Source: Opitutaceae bacterium TAV5
Lineage (GTDB): Bacteria > Verrucomicrobiota > Verrucomicrobiia > Opitutales > Opitutaceae
DNA: 64,000 bases
NCBI GenBank assembly: GCA_000242935.3
Contig: CP007053.1
Span: 4,511,001 to 4,575,000 of the forward strand
Reading direction: 5' to 3'
The position numbers were made by a program, and so were the translations under genes. Shown piece after piece: positions 33,901 through 42,089 of the stretch. Below the pieces are notes generated by a model that did no database searches, had not been told where the DNA came from, and saw only the letters and a list, made by a program, of their open reading frames with translations. Positions within the stretch are counted from its first letter, which is position 1. Each line of letters begins with the position of its first letter.

Positions 33901-34351
33901 GGTTGAGGGGAATGGCCTGGATTTTGCCGCGAGCGTTCTGGAGTTCGATGCGCAGGGGATTCGCTTCGTCGCCATTAAAGATGACGGTGAGTTGGCGGGG
34001 CAGAGCCCAGTTTTCAGAGCCTCCTTGCAAGAAGGCCAGACGACCGATTTGCCGGGGCTGTTTGAAGCGGATGGTAGTGACGCTGCCTTCGAGTTTTTTG
34101 AAAAATGTGCAGGTCTTGGTTTTACCATTGAGGAGCCCCTTGGTGGAGCGCTTCTGGTCATCCGAGTTGGTCGTGATGGATTCGATTTCCTCCGCGTTCC
34201 ACGCGACCCACCGGAGAGGCGGGTCGTATTCGGCGCGGAGCACCGTGGCCTCAGCCGCCGCCCGGGCAATGATGGGTATCCCGGAAATGCCGACGGAGGC
34301 GAGGGCAAGGGCGAGAAAACTGCGTAGCCGGGAGGAACGCGGAGAAATCAT
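30965..34351 (-). CDS. Large secreted protein of unknown family, probable glycosidase (paralogue 2)
   Basis: 1128 residues, signal peptide at the N-terminus (SFLALALASVGISGIPIIAR). It aligns end to end with the 27576-30935 protein: shared blocks include KVEDDTVRIFNEFTYERWG, FKRWSHGLLGG, AMFGDPNSNVGQAAYS, GSIDMDTIAYAGVAAM and IGAWSGHDTGVSLINWEPAR. They are therefore a tandem duplication 29 bases apart. At one surface loop this copy carries GGAGVSPATIASPRGTGNSP in place of unrelated text in the other copy. That peptide is the read-through of a GC-rich genomic repeat. Domain layout is as for paralogue 1: beta-sandwich, mixed central region, helical toroid, small C-terminal beta domain. Substrate unknown; probably first gene of the operon. 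Confidence 0.75.
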   Translation of the reverse strand: MISPRSSRLRSFLALALASVGISGIPIIARAAAEATVLRAEYDPPLRWVAWNAEEIESITTNSDDQKRSTKGLLNGKTKTCTFFKKLEGSVTTIRFKQPRQIGRLAFLQGGSENWALPRQLTVIFNGDEANPLRIELQNARGKIQAIPLNRAVRQLTVRVETTWRESGKSMTWGGFSGIGEADIAPAEWSLLESPLQPQQTRLRLSVTASARTQASLTAMIDNRITYDYPPLDIQAGTHDYVIDLGKLTESEPYDLPARAQHLDKLILTSTDPDTALKIETVTPLEAALPEARWDPLPPIHFPTRLVDGETWKEGHSYHTAGRFGNTPYNGLLTELVGASWFRAYSANAGQLARRQEFDFYADGQQTDDTGRGEELWKINIRKTDADSEKINVNWTTMKVDLKIENDTLHYIYGVLAPGFLVDSPRVLNLSSRGGGNIPIRSGAPDEEEDRFQTLSSTSDSGGFPRIGPAAILTSQGLLTKPQDIRDLNEPWFVGIWGIGDDNPTFWGDKAVAVLFSSDAQDPVKWTAAGLRLPPGRWAISTAFHGLLNDNWDAALLADRARLLTRFLRTYPVDCREYYKVEDDTVRIFNEFTYERWGRPDWQASDYAPIPPIYSWGKDSRGWPGIPGGAGVSPATIASPRGTGNSPSDIHTPFGPWRWQNGNTLAYTLPRFATPHAAFPRRPEFEDIITKAEDEVHAVMTGAPADGNAFRQYNNHPWHLAYFKRWSHGLLGGSFFGEQARGDILDVARPLVHRMYEPSSWIPRKERFSGEPYYIRGWRDRRALPAMFGDPNSNVGQAAYSLYLYAKYSGDWTLVEKLWPRVMDTLRIFEVLNDWAVPQTTSREAVKYGSIDMDTIAYAGVAAMGRMAEVLGKTEDAERIAYLQAKLAAATALRLNFARYLDPEKKFPRLYGAGFAEDGPSIETAKAGWGVGLDHIAMCLTWTGELPEMYSFLFNVLGADFMREFQSDFMEKYFPDWRTMPTNTGRSAAHIAARSYLPDWPADKIKEDINIWLKHIKKGQPPYTTAGMIGAWSGHDTGVSLINWEPARFVSSTWEQARRLLTVELTADKPFTLEFAAPGRVAAVVLDGKPLPANALTQSPALNAANPAALHYRLQLPRGGKLLVTFHP
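32409..32470. repeat. GC-rich repeat inserted in frame within a coding sequence
   Basis: GCGGGCGAGACGCCTGCGCC (32449-32468) differs by one base from the intergenic repeat at about 22089-22108. The preceding TTGCCCGTGCCACG resembles the CCCGTGCCACGG unit at 22131. The segment is read through without a stop or frameshift in the paralogue 2 gene. The tandem homologue has no counterpart. Confidence 0.75.
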
Positions 34352-34392
34352 GACGGGTAGCGGGGGGGGAGGTGCGCGTGAACGTCACCGGG

Positions 34393-35115
34393 TCAGCGGC
34401 GGCGCTTGAACAGAAAGCAAGCGATGCCGACGAGACCAAGGACCGTGGTGACCGTCGCGGGTTCCGGAACGTTGGAGATCACCGGAGTGAGCGTCATCGA
34501 AAAATTGGGCGCCCCAACTGTTGCTATCCAATTGCCGCCGCTCAAGTTCCACCGCTCAACGTTTGCTATCGTAGCCGTATTATTGAAACCGTAATTATAG
34601 GGAGCCGCGGGCGTTTGGGCGGTGGTGACCGATTGGTTGTTCAGGAAGTAATAAGATGCCCCTGCTTCCAAAACCACACGGTTTGTAAAGGGATATATCT
34701 TGGTGGAGTCCTTCGTCCACTCACCGCTAGTGGCGATCAAGCCAGTGGTCGAAGTGTTAACCGTCGAGGGGGGCTTCCCATTTGGGTCGAAGGTATCGTC
34801 GAAAATCAGAACATAGCCGCGACCAGTAGGGGCGGCACTTGTGCCACTGCTGGACAGCCAAGTGAAGGAGGTTAGCTCCCAACCGGTCTGGTTGAGTTCC
34901 GTGTAGGCGGGCAGGGTGATCTTCATGCCCGGAGTCGAATTGTTCGTGCTACTCCCGCCGACAGTAAAGCTATAGACACCGGTATCGCCATTCCAGTTCA
35001 GGCTGGGCGGTGTTGCCGCTTGAGTGGTGGCGGAGAGAAGTAAAAACGTGACGAGGCCGATCAGGAGGGCGGCGGCGCACGGGGTCTTACGGTTTATTTT
35101 TGATGTTGGGTTCAT
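34393..35115 (-). CDS. PEP-CTERM sorting domain protein
   Basis: 240 residues from ATG 35115, with signal peptide (AAALLIGLVTFLLLSATTQA). The body is Ser/Thr/Asn-rich and beta-strand-like (PSLNWNGDTGVYSFTVGG, VVLEAGASYYFLNNQS), typical of exported surface proteins with no enzyme motif. The C-terminus carries the sorting signal NVPEPATVTTVLGLVG, a helix and FKRRR. It lies between a GntR-type regulator gene upstream (47-base gap) and the paralogue pair downstream (41-base gap), all on one strand. Confidence 0.9.
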   Translation of the reverse strand: MNPTSKINRKTPCAAALLIGLVTFLLLSATTQAATPPSLNWNGDTGVYSFTVGGSSTNNSTPGMKITLPAYTELNQTGWELTSFTWLSSSGTSAAPTGRGYVLIFDDTFDPNGKPPSTVNTSTTGLIATSGEWTKDSTKIYPFTNRVVLEAGASYYFLNNQSVTTAQTPAAPYNYGFNNTATIANVERWNLSGGNWIATVGAPNFSMTLTPVISNVPEPATVTTVLGLVGIACFLFKRRR

Positions 35116-35162
35116 GGCAGGGCGATTTTGGTTTTTTGACGGAATTTGGGGATTTGGCGGGA

Positions 35163-36206
35163 TCAGGGTTTTTCGCCGCCGTCCGATATGCGTTGGATCA
35201 ACTTGTCGGCGATGTCCGAGATGGAGACGTCGATATAGTCGGCGTCGAAGTTGCAGTAATAACTCAGTTCCACGTTGCGGTGGAAAAAAACGAAGAGGTC
35301 TTTGGGAACCTTGATCCCTGATTCCAGGATGGCCTGAATCGCGCCCTGAACCGTGTTGTCCGGGTAAACGATCAAGGCATCCGGACGGCGTTTGGCGGAG
35401 AGCAGTTCCCTGGTGTTGCGGTAACCGATTTCCCCCCAGCCATGCCGGGAGATTTCGCTTTCCTCGATCAGGCGCAGGCGGTCCGGACGAATCGTCACGC
35501 CAACGGATTTCAGGCCGGTGACAAGAAAGCTGTCCGCCTCTCTTTTGGGTATGCCTGCCGGGGCAATCATCGCCACGCGTTGGCAAGCCCGCTGCTTGAG
35601 CTTTGCCGCGATGCCATCGAAATCGATCAGGGGGTCCCGCATCATGCGGATTTTCCCGATAGGGAGACGATTAAACCAGTTCTGATCATAGGATCTGACT
35701 ATAACTCCTATAACAGATTGCAGCCGGCTGGAGATGATCGCGTCCTGCAGTTCCGCGGGCGGTTTCAGGTGCTCTTCACTTGGCCGGTAGTCGTCATAAA
35801 GGACAAATTCGATGCCTTGCCGCTGAAGCCTCGCGCAAAGCATGTCGCGCAAGGCAAAGGCAAATGAGATGTCGGAAAAGGAGAAGGAGTCGGGGGCTTT
35901 CGACATGTAGATCCCGACGCGAAGCACTTCGCCATTTTGGGCGGCGACAAACATTCCCTTTCCCTGCTGTTTGTTCAGGAGCCCGGTGTTGACCAGCGAG
36001 TCGGTCGCCAGTTTGACGGAAAAGATGTTCGTTCCCCAGAGTCGGGCGAGTTCCCGCACGGAGGGGAGTTTCTCGCCGGGCTGGAGCGCGCCGGATTCGA
36101 TTTTCCCCTGAAGATAGTGCGCAAGCTCCCGATGGATCCCGGCGGTGCTGTTGCGCCGGAAGTCACTCAGTGATTCAGGGGGGCATATTGAATCCAGATA
36201 TCGCAT
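35163..36206 (-). CDS. GntR-type winged helix / LacI-like sugar-binding regulator
   Basis: 347 residues. The N-terminal GntR helix-turn-helix is IESGALQPGEKLPSVRELAR with LWGTNIFSVKLATDSLVNTG (about 35-80). A periplasmic-binding-protein-like effector domain follows (VLRVGIYMSKAPDSF, VAMIAPAGIPKREADSFLVT, PDALIVYPDNTVQGAIQAI). This is the AraR/GntR-LacI chimera that controls sugar-use loci. Immediately upstream, CAGTTATAACAG (about 36210-36221) holds the palindrome GTTATAAC, a possible autoregulatory site. It probably controls the PEP-CTERM/paralogue/pseudopilin genes downstream. Confidence 0.85.
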   Translation of the reverse strand: MRYLDSICPPESLSDFRRNSTAGIHRELAHYLQGKIESGALQPGEKLPSVRELARLWGTNIFSVKLATDSLVNTGLLNKQQGKGMFVAAQNGEVLRVGIYMSKAPDSFSFSDISFAFALRDMLCARLQRQGIEFVLYDDYRPSEEHLKPPAELQDAIISSRLQSVIGVIVRSYDQNWFNRLPIGKIRMMRDPLIDFDGIAAKLKQRACQRVAMIAPAGIPKREADSFLVTGLKSVGVTIRPDRLRLIEESEISRHGWGEIGYRNTRELLSAKRRPDALIVYPDNTVQGAIQAILESGIKVPKDLFVFFHRNVELSYYCNFDADYIDVSISDIADKLIQRISDGGEKP

Positions 36207-36405
36207 TACAGTTATAACAGTTGAGGTTGTTTTGATGATGTAGCAAGCACAAAAGTGTTTCGTCAGCGGGGCAGTCTCCCTTTTGCCTGATGTCTCAGCA
36301 AGGTGTCGGGGGGGGGCGAGGTGGCTGAGAAGAGGAAGGTTTCTAGACGCGACCGGCGATATTGGGCGGCATCACGACGTTTTTTGCCCGCCAACTGTCA
36401 CCCAG

Positions 36406-36579
36406 GTAAGAAAGCGGCAGGGCAAACAGCAGCAGGCGCGTTCGCTGCTGGAAACCACCGGCTACAAGATCGACGCGGTGGCGTGCCTGAGCGGTTACCG
36501 GAACACGCCGACTTTTTGCAGGGTGTTCAGGCAACGCACAGGGCAGACGCCGAGCGAGGCGCGGCAGGGCAGGGGCTAG
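36406..36579 (+). pseudogene. Remnant of an AraC family regulator (C-terminal HTH)
   Basis: The last 57 residues of this frame read ARSLLETTGYKIDAVACLSG and RNTPTFCRVFRQRTGQTPSE, the second helix-turn-helix of AraC/XylS proteins. The rest of the regulator (sensor domain, first helix-turn-helix) is absent, and upstream sequence (36207-36405, including a run of nine G at 36308-36316) has no coding character. It stands on the opposite strand to its neighbours and is almost certainly a decayed relic. Confidence 0.7.
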
Positions 36580-36655
36580 CGCCGCACCCGGTCGAGCGCC
36601 GGCGCTACTGATCCTGCGAACGCCGCTTCCCCGGCCAGACCAAAAGCCGCTGCGC

Positions 36656-39600
36656 TTACGGGGCCAGTTCGCCGGTGATGCCCACCAGGATCGGAACCGG
36701 AGCGATGCCGGGCAGCCACTCGATGGTGTTGTCGAAACCGGACGAGAGGAAATCGATGGTGAGGATTTTCTTTTGCGGATGAGGGTTCTCCAGCACGGCC
36801 CGGTAAACGCCGACCAGGCCCGTTCCCTGCCGGTTGCCCCGGACGATGACCGGAGTCGCCTCGGGCAGCTCGCGGGGGGCGCGCCAGTCGCCGATGTTGC
36901 GCCCGTTTACCAGCAGGTAGTCGTGGTGCGTGCCGTCCTCGTAGTGGAGCCGGTAGCGGCCGACATCGTCTCCCGGCCACGCGCTGGCGTGGAGGAAGAA
37001 GAGGCGGGTCAGTTTCCGGTTCACCGGCAGGCCATCGATCCGCGCCGGAAATCCGGGGCGCTCCGAGCCGCGGAGAACCAGACAGGATTTTCCGCCGTTG
37101 GCGGCGGGGTCGATGATCCGGAACGGCACGCCTCGCAACTCCTGCAGCCCGGTGGGCATGCCGGCAAAGTCATCGGGTCCCTGGGCAGTCCAGCCCCCCC
37201 GCTTCCCGTCATCGGCGAAGCCCTGGTTCGCATGCGCGGAAAGGTCGATAAAGATTTCGCGGCCGGCCGGGATGACCGCAAGCTGGCCACCGCTCTCCGG
37301 CAGCGGCTTCACCTTGGCATAGGCCGGAGCGCCGCCCAGCATGTAGCCGAGCACGTTTCGCAAATACAGCGACGCGGAGCTGTCCACGCCCCAGAGCCGG
37401 GTGGCGTTGAGTTGCGTCCAGAAAATCCGCCCGCGCCCCACCGTGGCTTCCATGACGGCGTTCTCGATCTTGTTCGACGAGAGCTGCGGGGCGCGCACGG
37501 CGATGGCATTGGTCGTGAAAGGCTCAATGCCCGCGTCGATGACGTAGCCGGCGTCGGGGCTGTTCCACTGGTCGAAATCCCGCTGCGAAAGCCCTGCGAA
37601 AACCGGATGCTCCGGGATGGCCAGATCGACGTAGGCCAGATGGGAGGGGACAACTTTCAGGCCGGGCAGGAGGCTGCGGTCGGAGGGGGCTTGCTCCAGA
37701 ATGAGGAGCTTGCCGCCTTCCCGCGCCCACGCGCGCAGCGCGCGGTGGTCCACGGCGACTCCGCCCGGGCCCGGCGAGGCGGCGGGCAGGATCGCGGCCG
37801 TGTGCTGCGAGGAAAGCCGGGCGACGGGCACGGTGTCGAACGGCACAGACAACGCGGTGAGGATGCCCGCAGTGCGGTCCACGGAGCCGGCATCGCCGGT
37901 GTCGAGCAGCGCGACGGTTTCCGCCACGGCGAGGGGTTCGGCGAGCAGCGTGCGGTCCCGGATGCCGACGTTGTAGAAATTCCGGCCGATGACGCCGCCC
38001 GCGGAGTTGTTCAACGTAATGCGGATTTGCGGACAGGGAGATGACACCGGGGGGATCGAGAGCTTCACCGGCAGGACGGCCTTGTGCCAGGGGGCTATCT
38101 CTCCCGGGGAAAACCGGCCCAGCTCGACATCTTCCCCTGCGGGCGTCCGCAGCCACACGCGGAAATGGACGTCGCGCAGGGGCTCCGGCGTGCTGTTGAC
38201 GGCGAAGAGCTCGGCCTCGTCGGTGTCGCCGGAAAAGAAATTCACCGGGGGCAGGCCCGCTGCGTTGCGGATGCCGGGCAGGACCGGCTGATTCCACAGG
38301 GTCGCGGCCTCGAGGGTGTCGGAGAGGAACCAGGGGGCGAAGCCGTCGACCCGGAGGTCCTGCCGCACCTGCTCCAGCAGCCGGTGCCCGAATTTCGCCC
38401 GGCCGTAGGGCAGCCCGCGTTCCGGATCGAGCGCGGCGGCGAGGCCGATGGTGCCCGCCAGGCCGATGCCGTTGGGCTTTCCCCAACTGGCAGGGGCGCG
38501 TGCGTATCTGGCGTAGGCCTCGATGTCGTTCAGCCTGAACTCCGGGTCCGACAGGCCGCCCCAGGAGAAGCCGACGCACTCCCAGATGACATAGGGCATC
38601 CCGAGGTCGCGGCCCTCCCGGCCGTAGTGCTCCAGCGAGCCGGCGTAATTCTTGTCCATGACAGAACGGAAGACCGTCCACGACGGCCGGAAAAACCCGG
38701 CGTAATCATGCAGGTCGAGAAAGTCCGTGTTGAGCGGCTCGGTGCCGTAGGAAAACCAGCTCGCCGACCCCGAGAAACTCCCGACCGGGCGGCCCTGCCG
38801 GTCGAGCCGGCGGACGAGGTCCACCTGGCGGTCGAGCAGCCACCTGATCTCCGGCCGGTCCTTGTGGATGACCTCGTTGCCCGTGCTCCACATGACCACC
38901 GAGGGGTGGTTGTGGTCGCGGGCCAGCCACTCGGCCAGCTCGCGGTCGTTGTTTTCCTGAAAGGCCGGCACGTCGATCCTGTTGGTGAAGGACCAGCCCC
39001 ACTCGTTGTAGATCATGATCCCGATCTCGTCGGCCAGTTCAAGGGCGTCGGGCACGGGCGGCATGTGCGCGGGGCGAAGGATATTCACGCCGAGGCTCCT
39101 GAAGCGCGCCAGCCGGCCGCGGAGCTGCTCGCGGTCTTCCTCCGGGGTGCGTCCCCGTCCGCCGTATGTCGCGGAGGAGAAGTTTTCCCCAAAGAGGTAG
39201 ATCCGCGTGCCGTTCAGGTGGAACTTGCCGTCGATGATCCGAAAATCCCGGAAGCCGAAGCGTTCGGCGCGGGCGGAGACAACCTGACCGTCTCGCGCCC
39301 GAATGTATCCGTTAAGGTAATACATGAACGGTTCGTCGGGCGACCACCGGACGGGGCGGTCCAGCCTGATCGTGGCCGAACCGGTGTTGTCGCCGGGCTT
39401 GAGCGAGACCGCGCCCGGGCCGACGGCGGCGTTCAGGCGGTTGGGATCGGCCTTGAGCGCGGTGCTCACCGCGAAGCCCAGGCCGAGCATGGCGTCCCGG
39501 CCGGTCCGGTTGTCGATCACATAGTCGATGCGCAGGGAGTCGTCGGCGAGCACCGGGGTAACGAAAATCTGCCGGAACCGGATGGCGGGCTCCAGCCGCA

Positions 39601-40300
39601 GGGAGACCGACTGCCAGAGGCCGCCTTTGATGTCGTCAAAACCCCACTGGGAGCCATACACGTGGGTGGCGAGCGGCACGTCGCCTCGGTTGGGGCCGAA
39701 GTCGGTCAGGACGCGGAGGGCGATCCGGTTTTCACCGGCGCGGACGGCGTCGGTCACATCGAACTCGCAGGGCGTGAAATCGCCCTTGTGCCGGCCGACC
39801 TCGCGACCGTTGACGAACACCGTGGCGTCGTAGCCGATGACGCCGAAATGCAGCAGCACCCGTTTGCCCCGGGCGAGGTCATCTCCGGACAAGTCGAAGG
39901 CGCGGCGATAAGTGCCCTTGACGTAGGGCTGCGACCTGGAGCGAAACCTGGGGTATTGCCGATACCAGTCCAACGGCACGGGAATCTCGTCCCAGGCGGA
40001 ATCGTCGAAGTCGGTTTTTTCATATTCCCTGTCGCGCGCCGTGGGCTCGCCAAAGGGAGCAGCCGACTGTTCCAGACGGGAAAGTTTCCAGTTCCCGTTC
40101 AGCGAGCGGGTCTCGTTGAAATCACCAGGGACGATCCGCGTGCCGTCCGGCAACGCCACTTTGATCTCCCGCGGGGTGATGGCGGTGGACGCGGGAGGCA
40201 AAGGCGTGGGCTCCGGATAAAATGGCGGCACAACGCCAGACGCGGCGCCTCCGCAAGCGAAAGTGAGCCACAAAACAATGTAGAGGGAAAGGGACTTCAT
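36656..40300 (-). CDS. Secreted GH2 family glycoside hydrolase
   Basis: 1214 residues from ATG 40300 with signal peptide (SLSLYIVLWLTFACGGAAS). The layout is that of GH2: sugar-binding sandwich (SRSQPYVKGTYRRAFDL, HFGVIGYDATVFVNGREVG), immunoglobulin-like domain, then the barrel with GVNILRPAHMPPVPDAL, acid/base glutamate in VMWSTGNEV (E476) and likely nucleophile in MPYVIWECVGFSWGG. A glutamine-amidotransferase-like segment follows (ILTALSVPFDTVPVARL). The C-terminal module (GGWTAQGPDDFAGMPTG, FRIIDPAANGGKSCLVL) also occurs in the GH5-like protein at 2090-5497. Retaining beta-glycosidase acting outside the cytoplasm; beta-galactosidase or glucuronidase cannot be distinguished. Confidence 0.88.
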   Translation of the reverse strand: MKSLSLYIVLWLTFACGGAASGVVPPFYPEPTPLPPASTAITPREIKVALPDGTRIVPGDFNETRSLNGNWKLSRLEQSAAPFGEPTARDREYEKTDFDDSAWDEIPVPLDWYRQYPRFRSRSQPYVKGTYRRAFDLSGDDLARGKRVLLHFGVIGYDATVFVNGREVGRHKGDFTPCEFDVTDAVRAGENRIALRVLTDFGPNRGDVPLATHVYGSQWGFDDIKGGLWQSVSLRLEPAIRFRQIFVTPVLADDSLRIDYVIDNRTGRDAMLGLGFAVSTALKADPNRLNAAVGPGAVSLKPGDNTGSATIRLDRPVRWSPDEPFMYYLNGYIRARDGQVVSARAERFGFRDFRIIDGKFHLNGTRIYLFGENFSSATYGGRGRTPEEDREQLRGRLARFRSLGVNILRPAHMPPVPDALELADEIGIMIYNEWGWSFTNRIDVPAFQENNDRELAEWLARDHNHPSVVMWSTGNEVIHKDRPEIRWLLDRQVDLVRRLDRQGRPVGSFSGSASWFSYGTEPLNTDFLDLHDYAGFFRPSWTVFRSVMDKNYAGSLEHYGREGRDLGMPYVIWECVGFSWGGLSDPEFRLNDIEAYARYARAPASWGKPNGIGLAGTIGLAAALDPERGLPYGRAKFGHRLLEQVRQDLRVDGFAPWFLSDTLEAATLWNQPVLPGIRNAAGLPPVNFFSGDTDEAELFAVNSTPEPLRDVHFRVWLRTPAGEDVELGRFSPGEIAPWHKAVLPVKLSIPPVSSPCPQIRITLNNSAGGVIGRNFYNVGIRDRTLLAEPLAVAETVALLDTGDAGSVDRTAGILTALSVPFDTVPVARLSSQHTAAILPAASPGPGGVAVDHRALRAWAREGGKLLILEQAPSDRSLLPGLKVVPSHLAYVDLAIPEHPVFAGLSQRDFDQWNSPDAGYVIDAGIEPFTTNAIAVRAPQLSSNKIENAVMEATVGRGRIFWTQLNATRLWGVDSSASLYLRNVLGYMLGGAPAYAKVKPLPESGGQLAVIPAGREIFIDLSAHANQGFADDGKRGGWTAQGPDDFAGMPTGLQELRGVPFRIIDPAANGGKSCLVLRGSERPGFPARIDGLPVNRKLTRLFFLHASAWPGDDVGRYRLHYEDGTHHDYLLVNGRNIGDWRAPRELPEATPVIVRGNRQGTGLVGVYRAVLENPHPQKKILTIDFLSSGFDNTIEWLPGIAPVPILVGITGELAP

Positions 40301-40339
40301 AGGCCTTGGGTAAATTAACTGGTATGACGCGGCAGGTGG

Positions 40340-40454
40340 TCCGGGGAGCGCACGCGTCTCGTGTGCCGGCTTGGGCGTCCCGCCCGAGCCTCTCGGCCCG
40401 AAGCTGTTCGGCGAGACGCCGAACACAACACGCGAGACGCGTGCGCTCCCCGGA
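40340..40454. repeat. Composite palindrome with 22-base perfect outer arms
   Basis: The outer arms at 40340-40361 and 40433-40454 are perfect inverted copies (left arm begins TCCGGGGAGCGCACGCGT). Smaller hairpins sit inside, including TTCGGCGAGACGCCGAA near 40407. It fills most of the 166-base gap between the pseudopilin stop and the GH2 start, where no other feature is seen. Transcribed on the minus strand it would fold strongly between two genes but lacks a following T-run. Confidence 0.75.
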
Positions 40455-40466
40455 CCCGCCAGTCAG

Positions 40467-41189
40467 TTACTGGTAATGCTCCGTCTGTCCGGACCAGAGT
40501 CGCCAGACATCATCTGATTTGGCGAATTTGCTATTTTTCGACTCGGAAGAAACATGCCCGTCCAGCCAGACAACATTGCAAGTGTCACCGGAATGGCGAA
40601 AGGAAACGGTATAATCGTCAGGTGTTTTCCAGGTCCCCCACGCAGCCGGGCGAACAAAGCCGCGCCATGCGACCGTATCGGCATGATATTGGTCCGTGAA
40701 CAATACGGTGCGGGAAGGATTGTCTGCCTGCGACATGTTCATCCTCCCGGCCAGCACACCACCCGTGCCCTTGCTCAACCAGAAGTAGTTATGCCCATAA
40801 CCAAATCCTCCCTCCTTGCCCGGACAAACGAATACAGGGACTTCCCGATAGCCGGAAAAATCACCCGTCGCACTTCGCCCCATGTAAGCGGCGAGCAATC
40901 CGGTCCAATGATTTTTATGAAGCGGCTTGTTGTTTTGATCACTCGGATCAAACGCAGGCACGATGTATCCCCGGTCATCGACAGAATACATCCCTGCAGC
41001 CACACCGATCTGGCGAAGATTGCTTTTGCACTGTGTGGAGCGGGCATGGCTCCGGACCCGTCCGAGCGTGGCCAACATAAGCCCTGCCAGCACGCCGATG
41101 ATGGCGATCACGGTAAGGAGCTCGATCAATGTAAAACCGGGGTTCCGGGTAAGCCTGACGAATTGTTTGTTGTGAGGTAACGTTTTCAT
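40467..41189 (-). CDS. Type II secretion pseudopilin-like protein
   Basis: 240 residues. The short basic leader is followed by PGFTLIELLTVIAIIGVLAG, the prepilin peptidase and methylation motif, then RSHARSTQCKSNLRQIGVAA. The C-terminal FRHSGDTCNVVWLDGHVSSE is a full H-x9-DG motif of the pseudopilins expanded in this phylum. It precedes the GH2 gene on the same strand and may be co-transcribed with it across the composite palindrome. Confidence 0.88.
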   Translation of the reverse strand: MKTLPHNKQFVRLTRNPGFTLIELLTVIAIIGVLAGLMLATLGRVRSHARSTQCKSNLRQIGVAAGMYSVDDRGYIVPAFDPSDQNNKPLHKNHWTGLLAAYMGRSATGDFSGYREVPVFVCPGKEGGFGYGHNYFWLSKGTGGVLAGRMNMSQADNPSRTVLFTDQYHADTVAWRGFVRPAAWGTWKTPDDYTVSFRHSGDTCNVVWLDGHVSSESKNSKFAKSDDVWRLWSGQTEHYQ

Positions 41190-41316
41190 CGGTTGGGTAT
41201 CGGGAATGTCGATTCAGGTGTTCGTGATGGGGATGTTTTTCTCTCCGTTCGAAATTCTTGCCGGAGCAGTGGGGCCAATTGCCTCTATGGGAGTATGTCA
41301 CCTGGTCCTGTTGGCG

Positions 41317-42060
41317 TCAGTCAACGGAACCGATGACGCTGCCAGGCGCAGCGTAAAGTTGCTTCACTTCGGAGGCGTCGAGTTGCCCGGAGTATACCTG
41401 GAGATCGTAGATGGAGCCCTTGAACTGATTGTTGGTGTATTTGGGTGAAAATGCCCAGTTGCCTACACGCCCTGGGGCCAGGGAAAAACGGGCGGGATCA
41501 TCCCACGTCCTGTTCTTGGCCAGTGCACCATTGAAATAGAGATTGGCCGTTTGGGCGGTCTTGTCCCATGTGACGACGACATGATACCAAGCATGTTCGG
41601 TGATTTTTCCGAGTTGGGTGTTGGTGTTTGCGACATTGATCTCCACCCGGTCTTTGTCGGCTGCGATGGATATGCGGAGGTCTTTGTTGTAGGTGCCACC
41701 CATGTTGAGGAGGTAATCCGCGCCTTCACCCGCATTGCTTCGGTCTGCCTTGAACCAAAAGCTCAGCGAACCCACGTCGGACAATGCCACAACGGGAATG
41801 GTGAATCCCGATACGCTGTCGGCAGCCTGCCCGATCTGAATGGAAGCGACCGGACCGGAGGCTTCGGGCGGGCGGGCGGCATCGTAAGCCAACGCTGCCG
41901 GCAAACCATCAATGGTGGCGGCAATGGCATTGGCGGTGCCGATGGAATCATTCAGGTTACCGTTGAACTCGTATCGATGTGTCAGCGTAGCGGTGGCATG
42001 GGCGGATGTGCTGGCGCAAAGGATACCGGTCAGGATGGCGGCAAGGCGAGGGATGTTCAT
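41317..42060 (-). CDS. Secreted LamG/concanavalin-like domain protein
   Basis: 247 residues from ATG 42060 with signal peptide (RLAAILTGILCASTSAHA). A single LamG-type jelly roll fills the rest: LTHRYEFNGNLNDSIGTAN, VGSLSFWFKADRSNAGEGAD, HAWYHVVVTWDKTAQTANLY and FKGSIYDLQVYSGQLDASEV. Unlike its upstream neighbour it has no PEP-CTERM tail. Such domains bind glycans. It sits 29 bases downstream of the homologous LamG-PEP-CTERM gene, so the two look like a duplicated pair of which this copy lost, or never had, the anchor. Confidence 0.85.
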   Translation of the reverse strand: MNIPRLAAILTGILCASTSAHATATLTHRYEFNGNLNDSIGTANAIAATIDGLPAALAYDAARPPEASGPVASIQIGQAADSVSGFTIPVVALSDVGSLSFWFKADRSNAGEGADYLLNMGGTYNKDLRISIAADKDRVEINVANTNTQLGKITEHAWYHVVVTWDKTAQTANLYFNGALAKNRTWDDPARFSLAPGRVGNWAFSPKYTNNQFKGSIYDLQVYSGQLDASEVKQLYAAPGSVIGSVD

Positions 42061-42089
42061 GGCTTGACAGGATGTGAAGATAAAGGGGA

